A stretch of DNA of 64,000 nt from Urbifossiella sp046350095 (GTDB taxonomy: Bacteria > Planctomycetota > Planctomycetia > Gemmatales > Gemmataceae): assembly GCA_046350095.1 (NCBI GenBank), contig JAXMBA010000008.1, forward strand, positions 372,001 to 436,000. The letters are read 5' to 3'. Position 1 is the stretch's first letter. Each line of letters begins with the position of its first letter. This document shows positions 40,599 to 49,567 of the stretch, in pieces. The notes under the pieces are model-generated. The model searched no databases. It saw nothing but the letters and a program-made list of their open reading frames with translations, and was not told the DNA's origin. Position numbers and translations under genes: made by a program.

Positions 40599-43025
40599 AT
40601 GTCAAGTTCCCCCGCCGCACCAGGCTCGATCAGCGCGTTCGGCCCGGCCCGCGCGACCGTGCCGGGCTCGCCGCTCACCGCGGACGAGGCCCGAAAGATC
40701 GACGCCTACTGGCGCGCCTGCAACTACCTCGCGCTCGGCATGACGTACCTGAAGGCCAACCCGCTCCTGAAAGAGCCGCTGAAGCCCGAGCACATCAAGG
40801 ACCGCCTCCTCGGCCACTGGGGCGCCAGCCCCGGCCTCGCGTTCTGCTACATCCACCTCAACCGCGCCATCAAGGCCCACGACCTGGACGTGGTGTTCAT
40901 GGCCGGCCCCGGCCACGGCGCCCCCGGCGTGCTCGGCCCGTGCTACCTCGAAGGGAGCTACAGCGAGGTCTACCCCGACTGCTCCGAGGACGAGGCAGGC
41001 CTGCTTCAGTTCTTCCGGCAGTTCTCCTTCCCCGGCGGGATCGGCAGCCACTGCACGCCCGAGACGCCGGGCAGCATCCACGAGGGCGGCGAACTCGGGT
41101 ACGTCCTCTCTCACGCCTGCGGTGCGGCGTTCGATAACCCGGACCTGATCGTCGCAGCCGTAGCCGGCGACGGCGAGAGCGAGACCGGCCCGCTGGCGAC
41201 GAGCTGGCACATCAACAAGTTTCTCAACCCGATCCGAGACGGGGCGGTGCTGCCGATACTGCACCTGAACGGGTACAAGATCAACAACCCGACCATCTGG
41301 GCGCGGGTGCCGCACGACGAGATCGAAGCATTTTTCCGCGGCACCGGCTGGACCCCGTACTTCGTCGAGGGCTCCGACCCGGCCACGATGCACCAGGCGA
41401 TGGCCGCCACGATCGACAAGTGCGTCGCCGACATCCGCGCCGCCCAGAAGCAGGCCCGCTCGTCCGGCCAGGCGTTCCGCCCGCGCTGGCCGATGATCGT
41501 GCTGCGTACGCCGAAGGGGTGGACGAGCCCGGGTGAGTCCGGCGGGCACAAGCTGGAGGGGAGCTGGCGCTCCCACCAGGTGCCGATGGCCGACGTGAAG
41601 AAGGACAAGGGCCGACTCAAGCAGCTGGAGGACTGGCTCCGAGCCTACAAGCCGGAGGAGCTGTTCGACGAGAAGGGGCGGTTCAGCCCCGAGATCAAGG
41701 CGCTGTCCCCCGAGGGCACCCGGCGGATCGGCTCCAACCCGCACGCCAACGGCGGGCTGCTGAAGAAGGCGCTCCACATGCCGGACTTCCGGCAGTACGG
41801 GGTGAAGGTCGAGAAGCCGGGTACGACCGAGGCCGAGAACTGCAAGCCGCTCGGCGTGTTCCTCCGCGACGTGATGAAGGCGAACATGCGGCACTTCCGG
41901 GTGTTCGGCCCGGACGAGAACACCTCCAACAAGCTCCAGGCCGTGTACGAGGTGTCGAAGAAGTTGTGGCTGAACGAGTACCTCCCCGAGGACGCTGACG
42001 GCACCGAACTGGCCACGGACGGGCGGGTCATCGAGATGCTGTCGGAGCACACCCTGGAGGGGATGTTCGAGGGGTACGTGCTGACCGGCCGGCACGGGTT
42101 CTTCAGCACGTACGAGGCGTTCGCCCACGTCATCGGGTCGATGTTCAACCAACACGCCAAGTGGCTGACGATCTGCAACCACCTCTCGTGGCGGGCCAAG
42201 GTGCCGTCGGTGAACCTGCTCATCACGAGCACCGTGTGGCGGCAGGACCACAACGGGTTCACCCACCAGGACCCCGGGTTCCTCGACCTGGTGGTGAACA
42301 AGAGCGCGGCCGTCACCCGCATCTACCTGCCGCCGGACGTGAACTCGTTGCTGTCGGTCGCGGACCACTGCCTGCGGAGCGAGAACTACTTCAACGTGAT
42401 CGTGTCCGACAAGCAGAACCACCTCCAGTACCTGAGCATGGACGACGCGATCGTCCACTGCACGAAGGGGCTCGGCATCTGGGCGCAGGCCAGCACCGAC
42501 CAGGGCCACGAGCCGGACGTGGTGATGGCGTGCGCCGGCGACATCCCGACGAAGGAGGCGCTGGCCGCCGTAGACCTGCTCCGGCAGGAGTTCCCGGACC
42601 TGAAGCTGCGGTTCGTGAACGTGGTGGACCTGTTCAAGCTTCAGCCGGACACCGAGCACCCGCACGGGCTCAGCGACAAGGACTTCGACAGCCTGTTCAC
42701 CGTGGACAAGCCGATCATCTTCGCGTTCCACGGCTACCCGTGGCTGATCCACCGGCTGGCCTACCGGCGCCGGAACCACCCGAACTTGCACGTCCGCGGG
42801 TACAAGGAGAAGGGGAACATCAATACGCCGCTGGAATTGGCGATCCAGAACCAACTCGACCGGTTCACCCTGGCGATGGACGTGATCGACCGCGTCCCGC
42901 GGCTCAAGGTGGCAGGGGCGCACGCCAAGGAGAAGTTCCGCAACGAGCAGATCGCGTGCGTGAACTACTCCCACGAGCACGGCGTGGACAAGCCCGAGGC
43001 CGCGAACTGGAAGTGGCCGTACTGA
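40599..43025 (+). CDS. xfp: Phosphoketolase (xylulose-5-P/fructose-6-P)
   Basis: An 808-residue thiamine-diphosphate enzyme that cleaves xylulose 5-phosphate and/or fructose 6-phosphate with phosphate to acetyl phosphate plus glyceraldehyde 3-phosphate or erythrose 4-phosphate. The sequence shows the family landmarks: FMAGPGHGAPGVLGPCYLEG, GDGESETGPLATSWHINKF (ThDP/Mg motif GDGE...N), HLNGYKINNPT, and later PSVNLLITSTVWRQDHNGFT and HGYPWLIHRLAYRR. Length matches (790-830). The downstream acetate kinase converts the product to acetate and ATP. Dual specificity cannot be read from sequence. The start follows CGAGGA. Confidence 0.96.
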   Translation: MSSSPAAPGSISAFGPARATVPGSPLTADEARKIDAYWRACNYLALGMTYLKANPLLKEPLKPEHIKDRLLGHWGASPGLAFCYIHLNRAIKAHDLDVVFMAGPGHGAPGVLGPCYLEGSYSEVYPDCSEDEAGLLQFFRQFSFPGGIGSHCTPETPGSIHEGGELGYVLSHACGAAFDNPDLIVAAVAGDGESETGPLATSWHINKFLNPIRDGAVLPILHLNGYKINNPTIWARVPHDEIEAFFRGTGWTPYFVEGSDPATMHQAMAATIDKCVADIRAAQKQARSSGQAFRPRWPMIVLRTPKGWTSPGESGGHKLEGSWRSHQVPMADVKKDKGRLKQLEDWLRAYKPEELFDEKGRFSPEIKALSPEGTRRIGSNPHANGGLLKKALHMPDFRQYGVKVEKPGTTEAENCKPLGVFLRDVMKANMRHFRVFGPDENTSNKLQAVYEVSKKLWLNEYLPEDADGTELATDGRVIEMLSEHTLEGMFEGYVLTGRHGFFSTYEAFAHVIGSMFNQHAKWLTICNHLSWRAKVPSVNLLITSTVWRQDHNGFTHQDPGFLDLVVNKSAAVTRIYLPPDVNSLLSVADHCLRSENYFNVIVSDKQNHLQYLSMDDAIVHCTKGLGIWAQASTDQGHEPDVVMACAGDIPTKEALAAVDLLRQEFPDLKLRFVNVVDLFKLQPDTEHPHGLSDKDFDSLFTVDKPIIFAFHGYPWLIHRLAYRRRNHPNLHVRGYKEKGNINTPLELAIQNQLDRFTLAMDVIDRVPRLKVAGAHAKEKFRNEQIACVNYSHEHGVDKPEAANWKWPY

Positions 43026-43118
43026 CTCGCGATCCGGGGACCGGGGGACGGAGGGGTGCGGCAACCCGCGATCGAAACCCCCGTCCCCGAGCCCTCCGAC
43101 CTCAGCCCACGGGCAGCG

Positions 43119-44177
43119 ATGGCCGACGCCGTTCTCGTCATCAACGCAGGTTCGTCGAGCCTGAAGTTCGCAGCCTTCCCGGCCGCGGGCGGCGACGCCC
43201 TCATGCGCGGAACGGTGGACCGACTCCCCCCCGACGGCCACGACCGGGCGCTGACCGTGGCGTTCGATCGCTGCAAAACCGATCTCCAGGACCACCGCCT
43301 GATCGGCGTCGGTCACCGGGTGGTTCACGGCGGTGTCAGGTATTCGTCACCGGCCTTGATCGACGCGACGGTGATGGCCGAACTCGACGGCCTGACCCCG
43401 CTCGCCCCGCTCCACCAGCCACACGGTCTCGCCGCCGTCCGGGCGGTAGCCCGGCTCGCCCCTGACTTGCCGCAGGTCGCGTGCTTCGACACGGCGTTCC
43501 ACCGCGCGCAGCCGGAGGTCGCACAGCGGTTCGGGTTGCCGCGGCGGTTCCACGACGCGGGCGTCCGGCGGTACGGGTTCCACGGCCTGTCGTACGAATA
43601 CGTCGCGTCCGTCCTGCCGAGCGTCGATCCGGCTGCAGCCGCCGGCCGAACGATCGTGGCTCACCTCGGCAACGGCGCCAGCCTGTGTGCGATACTCGGC
43701 GGGCGAAGCGTGGCCACGACGATGGGGTTCACCCCGACCGACGGCCTGTTGATGGGCACCCGCTGCGGGGCCATCGACCCCGGTGTGCCGATCTACCTGA
43801 TGAACCACTACGGCATGCGGGTGGAGCACGTCTGGCACCTGTTCGATCACGAGTCGGGGCTTCTAGGCGTGTCCGGTCTCTCGGCCGACATGCGTGAGTT
43901 GCTCGCGAGCGCGGACCCGCACGCGGCCGAGGCGGTGGATTTATTCGTGTACCGCATCGGACGTGAGATCGGGTCGCTGGCCGCGGCCCTGGGCGGGCTC
44001 GACGCGCTGGTCTTCACCGGCGGCATCGGCGAGAACGCGGCCGTGGTGCGCGACCGGGTGTGCTCGGCGGCCGCGTGGCTCGGGCCGGTGCGGACGTACG
44101 TGATACCGACCGACGAGGAGCGGATGATCGCCGACCACACCCGCCGGCTCCTCGCCCTGCCAGGAGCAACGCCATGA
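43119..44177 (+). CDS. ackA: Acetate kinase (short form)
   Basis: A 352-residue ASKHA kinase converting acetyl phosphate + ADP to acetate + ATP. Key segments are NAGSSSLKFA, VGHRVVHGGVRYS (substrate Arg), CFDTAFHRAQP (catalytic Asp), YGFHGLSYEYV (His), AHLGNGASLCAI, MGTRCGAIDPG (Arg) and FTGGIGENAAVVRD (Glu). It is shorter than typical AckA (about 400) because the loop between MRGTVDRL and the DLQDHRLIG strand is reduced. ATG 43119 is preferred to a GTG at 43056. Its stop overlaps the next start as ATGA. The phosphoketolase gene immediately upstream provides acetyl phosphate, which makes the pathway assignment strong. Confidence 0.94.
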   Translation: MADAVLVINAGSSSLKFAAFPAAGGDALMRGTVDRLPPDGHDRALTVAFDRCKTDLQDHRLIGVGHRVVHGGVRYSSPALIDATVMAELDGLTPLAPLHQPHGLAAVRAVARLAPDLPQVACFDTAFHRAQPEVAQRFGLPRRFHDAGVRRYGFHGLSYEYVASVLPSVDPAAAAGRTIVAHLGNGASLCAILGGRSVATTMGFTPTDGLLMGTRCGAIDPGVPIYLMNHYGMRVEHVWHLFDHESGLLGVSGLSADMRELLASADPHAAEAVDLFVYRIGREIGSLAAALGGLDALVFTGGIGENAAVVRDRVCSAAAWLGPVRTYVIPTDEERMIADHTRRLLALPGATP

Positions 44178-44902
44178 CCCCCGCCTCGCCCCAAAACGGC
44201 CTCATCCCGCTGTCCGACGAGCGGGCCGCGCTGGATGTCATCGGCAAGGCCGTCCTCGGCTTGTGGGACACGGTGAACACGCTCACCCGGCTCCGCCCGA
44301 CGCACCGGGAGCGGTACCGGGTGACGATCTTCGGGTCGGCACGGGTCGCCGCCGACCACTGGGTGTACGGCGCCATCCGCGACCTGGCCGCCGAGTTGAC
44401 GCGGCTCGGGTGCGACATCGTGACCGGCGGCGGCCCCGGGCTGATGCAGGCGGCCAACGAGGGCGTCAAGCTCGCCGACCCGGACGGCACGCACCAGAAG
44501 TCGGTCGGCATCCGCGTCGAGCTGCCGTTCGAGCAGAGCGTGAACGACTTCGTGACCGACTCCTACGAGCACAAGACGTTCTTCACGCGGCTGCACCACT
44601 TCGTGCTGGTGTCGGACGCGTTCGTGGTGACGCCCGGCGGCATCGGCACGGCGCTGGAAGCCCTGATGGTGTGGCAGTTGCTCCAGGTGCGGCACCTGCG
44701 CGACACCCCGCTCATCCTGGCGGGCCACTTCTGGGACGGACTGCTGGCTTGGGCGAAGGACGCGATGCTGCGGCCCGACATCCCGCTGGTGAGTCCGGGC
44801 GACCTGGACATCCCGGTGGTGCTGACCGACGGCCCGGCGATCGTCGCCGCCGTCCGCGACCACCACGCCCGCTGGCTGGCCCGGCGGGGCGCCCCGGCGT
44901 AG
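44174..44902 (+). CDS. LOG-family (TIGR00730-like) Rossmann protein
   Basis: A 242-residue protein of the LOG/lysine-decarboxylase-like fold. VTIFGSARVAADHWVYG, the GGGPGLMQAANEG loop and TPGGIGTALEALMVWQLLQ (PGGxGTxxE) are the active-site motifs of nucleotide 5'-monophosphate phosphoribohydrolases, which cleave NMPs such as AMP to base plus ribose 5-phosphate. Although annotated as cytokinin-related in plants, in bacteria such proteins mainly salvage nucleotides. It overlaps acetate kinase by ATGA, tying it to the phosphoketolase module; ribose 5-phosphate could feed the pentose-phosphate/phosphoketolase route. That link is inference. Confidence 0.87.
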   Translation: MTPASPQNGLIPLSDERAALDVIGKAVLGLWDTVNTLTRLRPTHRERYRVTIFGSARVAADHWVYGAIRDLAAELTRLGCDIVTGGGPGLMQAANEGVKLADPDGTHQKSVGIRVELPFEQSVNDFVTDSYEHKTFFTRLHHFVLVSDAFVVTPGGIGTALEALMVWQLLQVRHLRDTPLILAGHFWDGLLAWAKDAMLRPDIPLVSPGDLDIPVVLTDGPAIVAAVRDHHARWLARRGAPA

Positions 44903-44944
44903 CCCCGACGACACCCGAGACGCAGCATCACACGAGGAACGGCG

Positions 44945-47446
44945 ATGGGGAAGGCGAAGCCGGCGGCCGCGCCCGCGGTGAAAGGCCCCTTGGAGACCCT
45001 CCAGGAGTACGGGTGTGGGTCGGTCCCGTTCTCCGGCGCGAACGACGCCCTCTACGAGCGGAGGCTCGTGTTCGACCACGTGATCGAGCCGGCCGCGGCG
45101 ACGCCGCGCGAGCAGTTCGAGGCGCTGTCCGCGGCCGTCCGCGACGTGCTCGCCCAGCGCTGGGTCGAGACCTCGCGCCGGCACGATACGGCGAACCCGA
45201 AGCAGGTCTACTACCTGTCGATGGAGTTCCTCATCGGCCGGTCGCTGGCGAACAACGTCACCAACCTGCTGCTGTCGCCGCTCGGCGCGTGGTTCGAGAA
45301 GTCGAAGGGGGTGAGTCTGGCCCGGTTGCTGGAGGAGGAACCTGACGCCGGGCTCGGCAACGGCGGGCTGGGCCGGCTGGCCGCCTGCTTCATCGACTCC
45401 CTCGCCACCCTCGACGTGCCGGCCATCGGCTACGGCCTCCGCTACGACTACGGCATCTTCCGCCAGGAAGTCCGCGACGGTACCCAGGTCGAGCACCCGG
45501 ACCCCTGGCTGGTGCGGCCGGACCCGTGGGAGGTGGCCCGGCCGGGCGAGGCGGCCACGGTCCCCCTCGGCACGAGCTTCACGATGCGGCATGGGGAGAT
45601 CGTGGTCGAGCGCGGCCGCCCGATGCAGATGCTCGGCATCCCGTACGACCGGCCGGTGGTCGGTTACGGCGGCCGGACGATCAACACCCTCCGGTTGTGG
45701 AAGGCGGGCACCGACAGCGGCTTCAAGTTCGGGCAGTTCAGCGGCGGGGAGTTCTTCGGCGCCGTTTCCGACCAGGTGCTGGCCGAGTCCCTCACCCGCG
45801 TCCTGTACCCAGACGACTCGACCGCCCGCGGCCGGTCGCTGCGGTTTCTCCAGGAGTACTTCCTGGTCCGCTGCTCGCTCGCCGACATCGTCGCCCGCTT
45901 CCGCCGCCGCGGTAACGACTGGGCGGCGCTCCCCGACAAGGTGGCCATCCAGCTGAACGACACCCACCCGGCGATGGCGGTGCCGGAACTCCTCCGCATC
46001 CTCCTCGACGAGGCGGGACTCGGCTGGGACCAGGCGTGGGACCTCACCGTCCGCACTCTGGCATACACGAACCATACGCTCCTGCCGGAAGCGCTGGAGA
46101 AATGGCCGGTCGAGCTGTTCGAGTGGCTCCTGCCGCGGCACTTGGAGCTCGTCTACGAGATCAACCGCCGCTTCCTCGGCGACGTGGCGGCCGAATGCCC
46201 CGGCGACGACGGCAAGGCGGCCCGGGTGAGCCTGATTGAGGACGGCCCCGAGCGGAAGGTGCGGATGGCGAACCTCGCCATCGTCGGCACCCACAGTACC
46301 AACGGCGTCGCCGCCATCCACTCCGAACTCCTCCGCACCACGACCGTGCCCGACTTCGCGGCGCTGTTCCCAGAGCGGTTCAACAACAAGACCAACGGCG
46401 TCACCCCGCGGCGATGGCTGCTGCTGGCGAACCCCGACCTGGCGGCGCTCCTTACCGACGCCGTCGGCCCCGGCTGGGTGACGAACCTGTCGCTGCTGAA
46501 GCAGGCCGACACGCTCGCCGCCGACGCCGGCTTCCGCGGCAAGTTCCTCGCCGCAAAGCGCGCGGCGAAGGGGCGGTTCGTGGACTGGCTCCACCAGTCG
46601 GCCGGCATCGCGCTCGACCCGGACACGCTGTTCGACGTTCAGATCAAGCGGATCCACGAGTACAAGCGGCAGCTGCTGAACGCGATCCAGGTGGTCGTCT
46701 GGTACAACCGGCTGCGCCAGAACCCGGACCTGGCGGTGCCGGCGAGGACGGTGCTGTTCGCCGGCAAGGCGGCCCCGGCGTACCGCCTGGCGAAGGTCAT
46801 CATCAAGCTGATCGCCGGCATCGGGAAGGTGGTCAACGCCGACCCGGCGACCCGCGGCAAACTCCGCGTCGAGTTCCTGCCGAATTACTCGTGCACGCTC
46901 GCAGAGCACCTCATCCCCGCGGCCGACGTGTCGGAGCAGATCTCGACCGCCGGGTACGAGGCGAGCGGCACCAGCAACATGAAGTTCATGATGAACGGCG
47001 CGCTAACGGTCGGCACGCGGGACGGCGCGAACATCGAGATCGCCGAGGAGGCCGGGCAGGAGAACGTGTTCATGTTCGGCCTGACCGCCGACCAGGTACT
47101 CGGCGGCCGAGGCTGGTACAGCCCGCGCTGGCACTACGAGAACGAGCCCGAAACGCGGGCGGCCCTCGACCTGATCTTCGACAACCACTTTTGCCCGGCC
47201 GAGCCGGGGGCGTTCGAGGCCATCCGCGAGTCGCTGTTCGGCAAGGGCGACTTCTACATGCACCTCGCCGACCTGACCGGGTACGTGGAGACGCAGCAGG
47301 GCGTGATGGCGCTGTACGAGGACCGCGACGCGTGGGCGAAGAAGGCGGTCCACAACGTGATGCGGTCGGGGAAGTTTTCCAGCGACCGGACGATTTTCGA
47401 GTACTGCCGCGACGTGTGGAAGGCCGGCCCGTGCCGACCGGCGTGA
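44945..47446 (+). CDS. glgP: Glycogen/alpha-glucan phosphorylase
   Basis: An 833-residue PLP enzyme of GT35 that releases glucose 1-phosphate from glycogen. The N-terminal part has VYYLSMEFLIGRSLANNVTN and LGNGGLGRLAACFIDSLATL. The catalytic half has IQLNDTHPAMAVPELLRILL, QIKRIHEYKRQLLNAIQVV and the PLP-Lys segment EASGTSNMKFMMNGALTVGT (Lys near residue 680), followed by DGANIEI. Length equals canonical members (about 800-840). It is 42 bases after the LOG gene with GAGGAACG upstream. Placed between phosphoketolase and PPK2, it supplies hexose phosphate to the downstream fermentation genes, and a GlgX debranching gene lies at the end of the same run. Confidence 0.96.
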   Translation: MGKAKPAAAPAVKGPLETLQEYGCGSVPFSGANDALYERRLVFDHVIEPAAATPREQFEALSAAVRDVLAQRWVETSRRHDTANPKQVYYLSMEFLIGRSLANNVTNLLLSPLGAWFEKSKGVSLARLLEEEPDAGLGNGGLGRLAACFIDSLATLDVPAIGYGLRYDYGIFRQEVRDGTQVEHPDPWLVRPDPWEVARPGEAATVPLGTSFTMRHGEIVVERGRPMQMLGIPYDRPVVGYGGRTINTLRLWKAGTDSGFKFGQFSGGEFFGAVSDQVLAESLTRVLYPDDSTARGRSLRFLQEYFLVRCSLADIVARFRRRGNDWAALPDKVAIQLNDTHPAMAVPELLRILLDEAGLGWDQAWDLTVRTLAYTNHTLLPEALEKWPVELFEWLLPRHLELVYEINRRFLGDVAAECPGDDGKAARVSLIEDGPERKVRMANLAIVGTHSTNGVAAIHSELLRTTTVPDFAALFPERFNNKTNGVTPRRWLLLANPDLAALLTDAVGPGWVTNLSLLKQADTLAADAGFRGKFLAAKRAAKGRFVDWLHQSAGIALDPDTLFDVQIKRIHEYKRQLLNAIQVVVWYNRLRQNPDLAVPARTVLFAGKAAPAYRLAKVIIKLIAGIGKVVNADPATRGKLRVEFLPNYSCTLAEHLIPAADVSEQISTAGYEASGTSNMKFMMNGALTVGTRDGANIEIAEEAGQENVFMFGLTADQVLGGRGWYSPRWHYENEPETRAALDLIFDNHFCPAEPGAFEAIRESLFGKGDFYMHLADLTGYVETQQGVMALYEDRDAWAKKAVHNVMRSGKFSSDRTIFEYCRDVWKAGPCRPA

Positions 47447-47456
47447 GGGTGATGTC

Positions 47457-48725
47457 GTGACCTGGCAGCAGCGCTACAGGCTGCGGTTGGCCGCCCGCAC
47501 CTCACTGGTGCCGTGGGCCGTTGCCGCCCTGGCCGCGGCGCTGGTCGCGAGTCCGGCTGTCCGCGCGCTCGACGCCGCGACCGGCTGGCGCGTGTTCGGC
47601 TTCACCCCCGACGGGGCGCGGGCCGTGCTCGGGGCGCTGGCCGGGTCGATGCTCACGTTCCTCGTGTTCGTGCTGTCGTCGGTGCTGATCGTGGTGCAGC
47701 TCGCCGCCGGCCAGCTCACCCCGCGGGTGATCGCCCTCGTGTTCGCAATGCGGATCGTCAAGTTGACGCTCGCCGCGTTCACGTTCACGCTCGTGTACAC
47801 GCTGGCGGCGCTGTCCCGCGTCGAGGCGGCGGTGCCGGACCTGCACGTCGGCGTGGCCGTGGTGCTGAACCTGTTGTGCATCATGCTGTTCTTCGTGTTC
47901 GTGCAGGAGCTGTCGGGCGCACTCCGGCCGAGCACCATGTTGCAGCTCGTCGCCGACCGCGGGCGCGCGGTGATCGACCAGGTGTACCCGAACGCGTACG
48001 ACCCGGCCCGCCCCGAAGGGCCGACGCGGGCCCTGCTGCCGGCCGGCCCCGTGCGGGTGGTCGAGCACGCCGCCCGGTCCGGGTCGGTGCTGGCGTTCGA
48101 CGCAGCCGGCCTGGCCCGCGCCGCGCGGGCGGCCGACGCCGTCGTCGAGCTGGTGCCGCAGGTCGGGGACTTCGTCGCGCCCGGCGACCCGCTCGTCCGG
48201 CTGGGCGGGGGGAAGCCGGTGGACGAGACCGTGGTGCGGGGGTGTGTCGCCGTCGGGCCCGAGCGGACGATGGAGCAGGACCCGCGGTTCGCGTTCCGCA
48301 TCCTCGTCGACGTGGCGGCCCGCGCGCTGTCGCCCGCCGTCAACGACCCGACGACGGCGGTGATGGCGTTGGATCACATCGCCAGCCTGCTCCTACTCGT
48401 CGGCCGCCGGCGGCTCGACGAGGGCGTGGTCCGCGACGACGCGGGTGCGGTGCGACTGGTGTACGGCACGCCGGACTGGCCGGACTACGTGGCGCTGGCG
48501 GTGAGCGAGGTGCGGCACTACGGCGGCAGCAGCATCCAGGTGGACCGCCGGCTGCGGGCGCTGCTCGAACACCTGATCGGCGAGTTGCCCGCGGCCCGGC
48601 ACCCGCCGCTTCGGGAGGAACTGGTGTTGCTCGGCCTGGCGGTCGAGCGCGGCTTCCAGGACGAGACCGACCGGCGGCGGGCGGGGGTCGGCGACCAGCA
48701 GGGCGTCGGCGGCTCGGAGGGCTGA
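47457..48725 (+). CDS. DUF2254 membrane protein
   Basis: A 422-residue inner-membrane protein of DUF2254. Four hydrophobic segments lie in the first 160 residues (VPWAVAALAAALVASPAVRA, MLTFLVFVLSSVLIVVQLAA, LTLAAFTFTLVYTLAALSRV, VVLNLLCIMLFFVFVQELSG). A soluble C-terminal half includes PVRVVEHAARSGSVLAFDAA, RTMEQDPRFAFRILVDVAAR and ALSPAVNDPTTAVMALDHIA, the conserved family blocks. The role of DUF2254 is unknown; it often occurs near phosphoketolase/PPK2-type gene sets, which is the case here. GTG start 10 bases after glgP. The tail after residue 400 is Gly/Arg-rich. Confidence 0.88.
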   Translation: MTWQQRYRLRLAARTSLVPWAVAALAAALVASPAVRALDAATGWRVFGFTPDGARAVLGALAGSMLTFLVFVLSSVLIVVQLAAGQLTPRVIALVFAMRIVKLTLAAFTFTLVYTLAALSRVEAAVPDLHVGVAVVLNLLCIMLFFVFVQELSGALRPSTMLQLVADRGRAVIDQVYPNAYDPARPEGPTRALLPAGPVRVVEHAARSGSVLAFDAAGLARAARAADAVVELVPQVGDFVAPGDPLVRLGGGKPVDETVVRGCVAVGPERTMEQDPRFAFRILVDVAARALSPAVNDPTTAVMALDHIASLLLLVGRRRLDEGVVRDDAGAVRLVYGTPDWPDYVALAVSEVRHYGGSSIQVDRRLRALLEHLIGELPAARHPPLREELVLLGLAVERGFQDETDRRRAGVGDQQGVGGSEG

Positions 48726-48727
48726 CC

Positions 48728-49567
48728 GTGGCCGATGCAGCTGACACCGTCGCGCGGCTGGCCGTCTTAGTGTTCGTGGTCGCGAGCATGGCCGGTGCCG
48801 GGCTCGGGCTGACGGCCGCCGCCGTCGTCGCCCCGCTGCGGCGCGTCCGGCTCGTGGCCGGGGCGCTGGTGGCGAACTTCGCGGTCGCCCCGGCCGTCGC
48901 CTGCGGCCTGACGCGACTCGTGCCGCTGGCCGACCCACACGCCGCCGGCCTGATCCTGCTCGGCGGGGCGGCGGGAGCACCGTTCCTGCCGCGGCTCGCC
49001 GCCGCGGCACGCGGGGACGCGGCGTTCGCGGTCGGGCTGATGTTGCTGCTCATGGTGGGGAGCGTCGCGTTTTTGCCGCTCGCGCTGCCCCTGATGCTTC
49101 CGGGCGTGGAAGCCGACCCGTGGCCGCTCCTCCGCCCGCTGCTGCTCACGATGCTCCTGCCGATCGCGGTCGGGATGGCGGTACGGCGGTGGGCGCCGGC
49201 GAAGGCGGCAATGGGGCGGCCGACCGTGGAGCGCGTCGCGACGGTCTTCCTAGTTGTCGCCGTCCTGCTGCTCGTCGGGCTGAACGCCGGGCCGATGCTC
49301 GGCACGCTTGGGAGCGGCGCGGCGCTGACCGCGGCGGCGTTCGTGGCGCTGTCCGCAGCCGCGGGGTACGCCCTCGGCGGGCCGGCGCGGGAAACGCGGT
49401 CGGCCCTCGGCGTGGGGACGGGACAGCGGAACGTGGCAGCGGCGCTGGTCATCGCCACCCAGAACTTCACCGACCCGGGGGTCGTGGTGATGCTCCTCGT
49501 CGCGACGTTCGCCGGGCTGGTCGTGCTGCTCGCCGCGGCACGGCTGTGGGCGGGGGACGGCCGATGA
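48728..49567 (+). CDS. BASS-like (bile acid:sodium symporter superfamily) transporter
   Basis: A 279-residue membrane protein with eight to nine helices. The characteristic BASS pieces are LILLGGAAGAPFLPRLAAAA (the first conserved crossover motif region) and SALGVGTGQRNVAAALVIAT followed by NFTDPGVVVMLLV. Members move bile acids, pantoate, 2-oxo acids, arsenite or other organic anions, usually with Na+. It begins at GTG 48728, 2 bases after the DUF2254 stop, and its stop overlaps the HAD gene as ATGA, so it is translationally coupled to the HAD/glycerol-1-phosphate dehydrogenase pair. An export role for a fermentation product is possible but unproven. Confidence 0.8.
   Translation: MADAADTVARLAVLVFVVASMAGAGLGLTAAAVVAPLRRVRLVAGALVANFAVAPAVACGLTRLVPLADPHAAGLILLGGAAGAPFLPRLAAAARGDAAFAVGLMLLLMVGSVAFLPLALPLMLPGVEADPWPLLRPLLLTMLLPIAVGMAVRRWAPAKAAMGRPTVERVATVFLVVAVLLLVGLNAGPMLGTLGSGAALTAAAFVALSAAAGYALGGPARETRSALGVGTGQRNVAAALVIATQNFTDPGVVVMLLVATFAGLVVLLAAARLWAGDGR

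Noticed and set aside
43036..43088. Possible attenuator hairpin between phosphoketolase and acetate kinase genes
   Set aside because: The arms (GGGGACCGGGGG and CCCCCGTCCCC) pair only with a bulge and a 30-base loop, and no T-tract follows; too weak to list as a feature.
40602..43328. A 908-codon minus-strand frame opposite phosphoketolase
   Set aside because: Mirror of the phosphoketolase codons; no domain and no ribosome-binding site.
43847..46909. A 1020-codon minus-strand open frame opposite acetate kinase, LOG and glycogen phosphorylase
   Set aside because: It lies on the opposite strand of well-supported enzymes and has Arg/Val/His-rich composition without domains.
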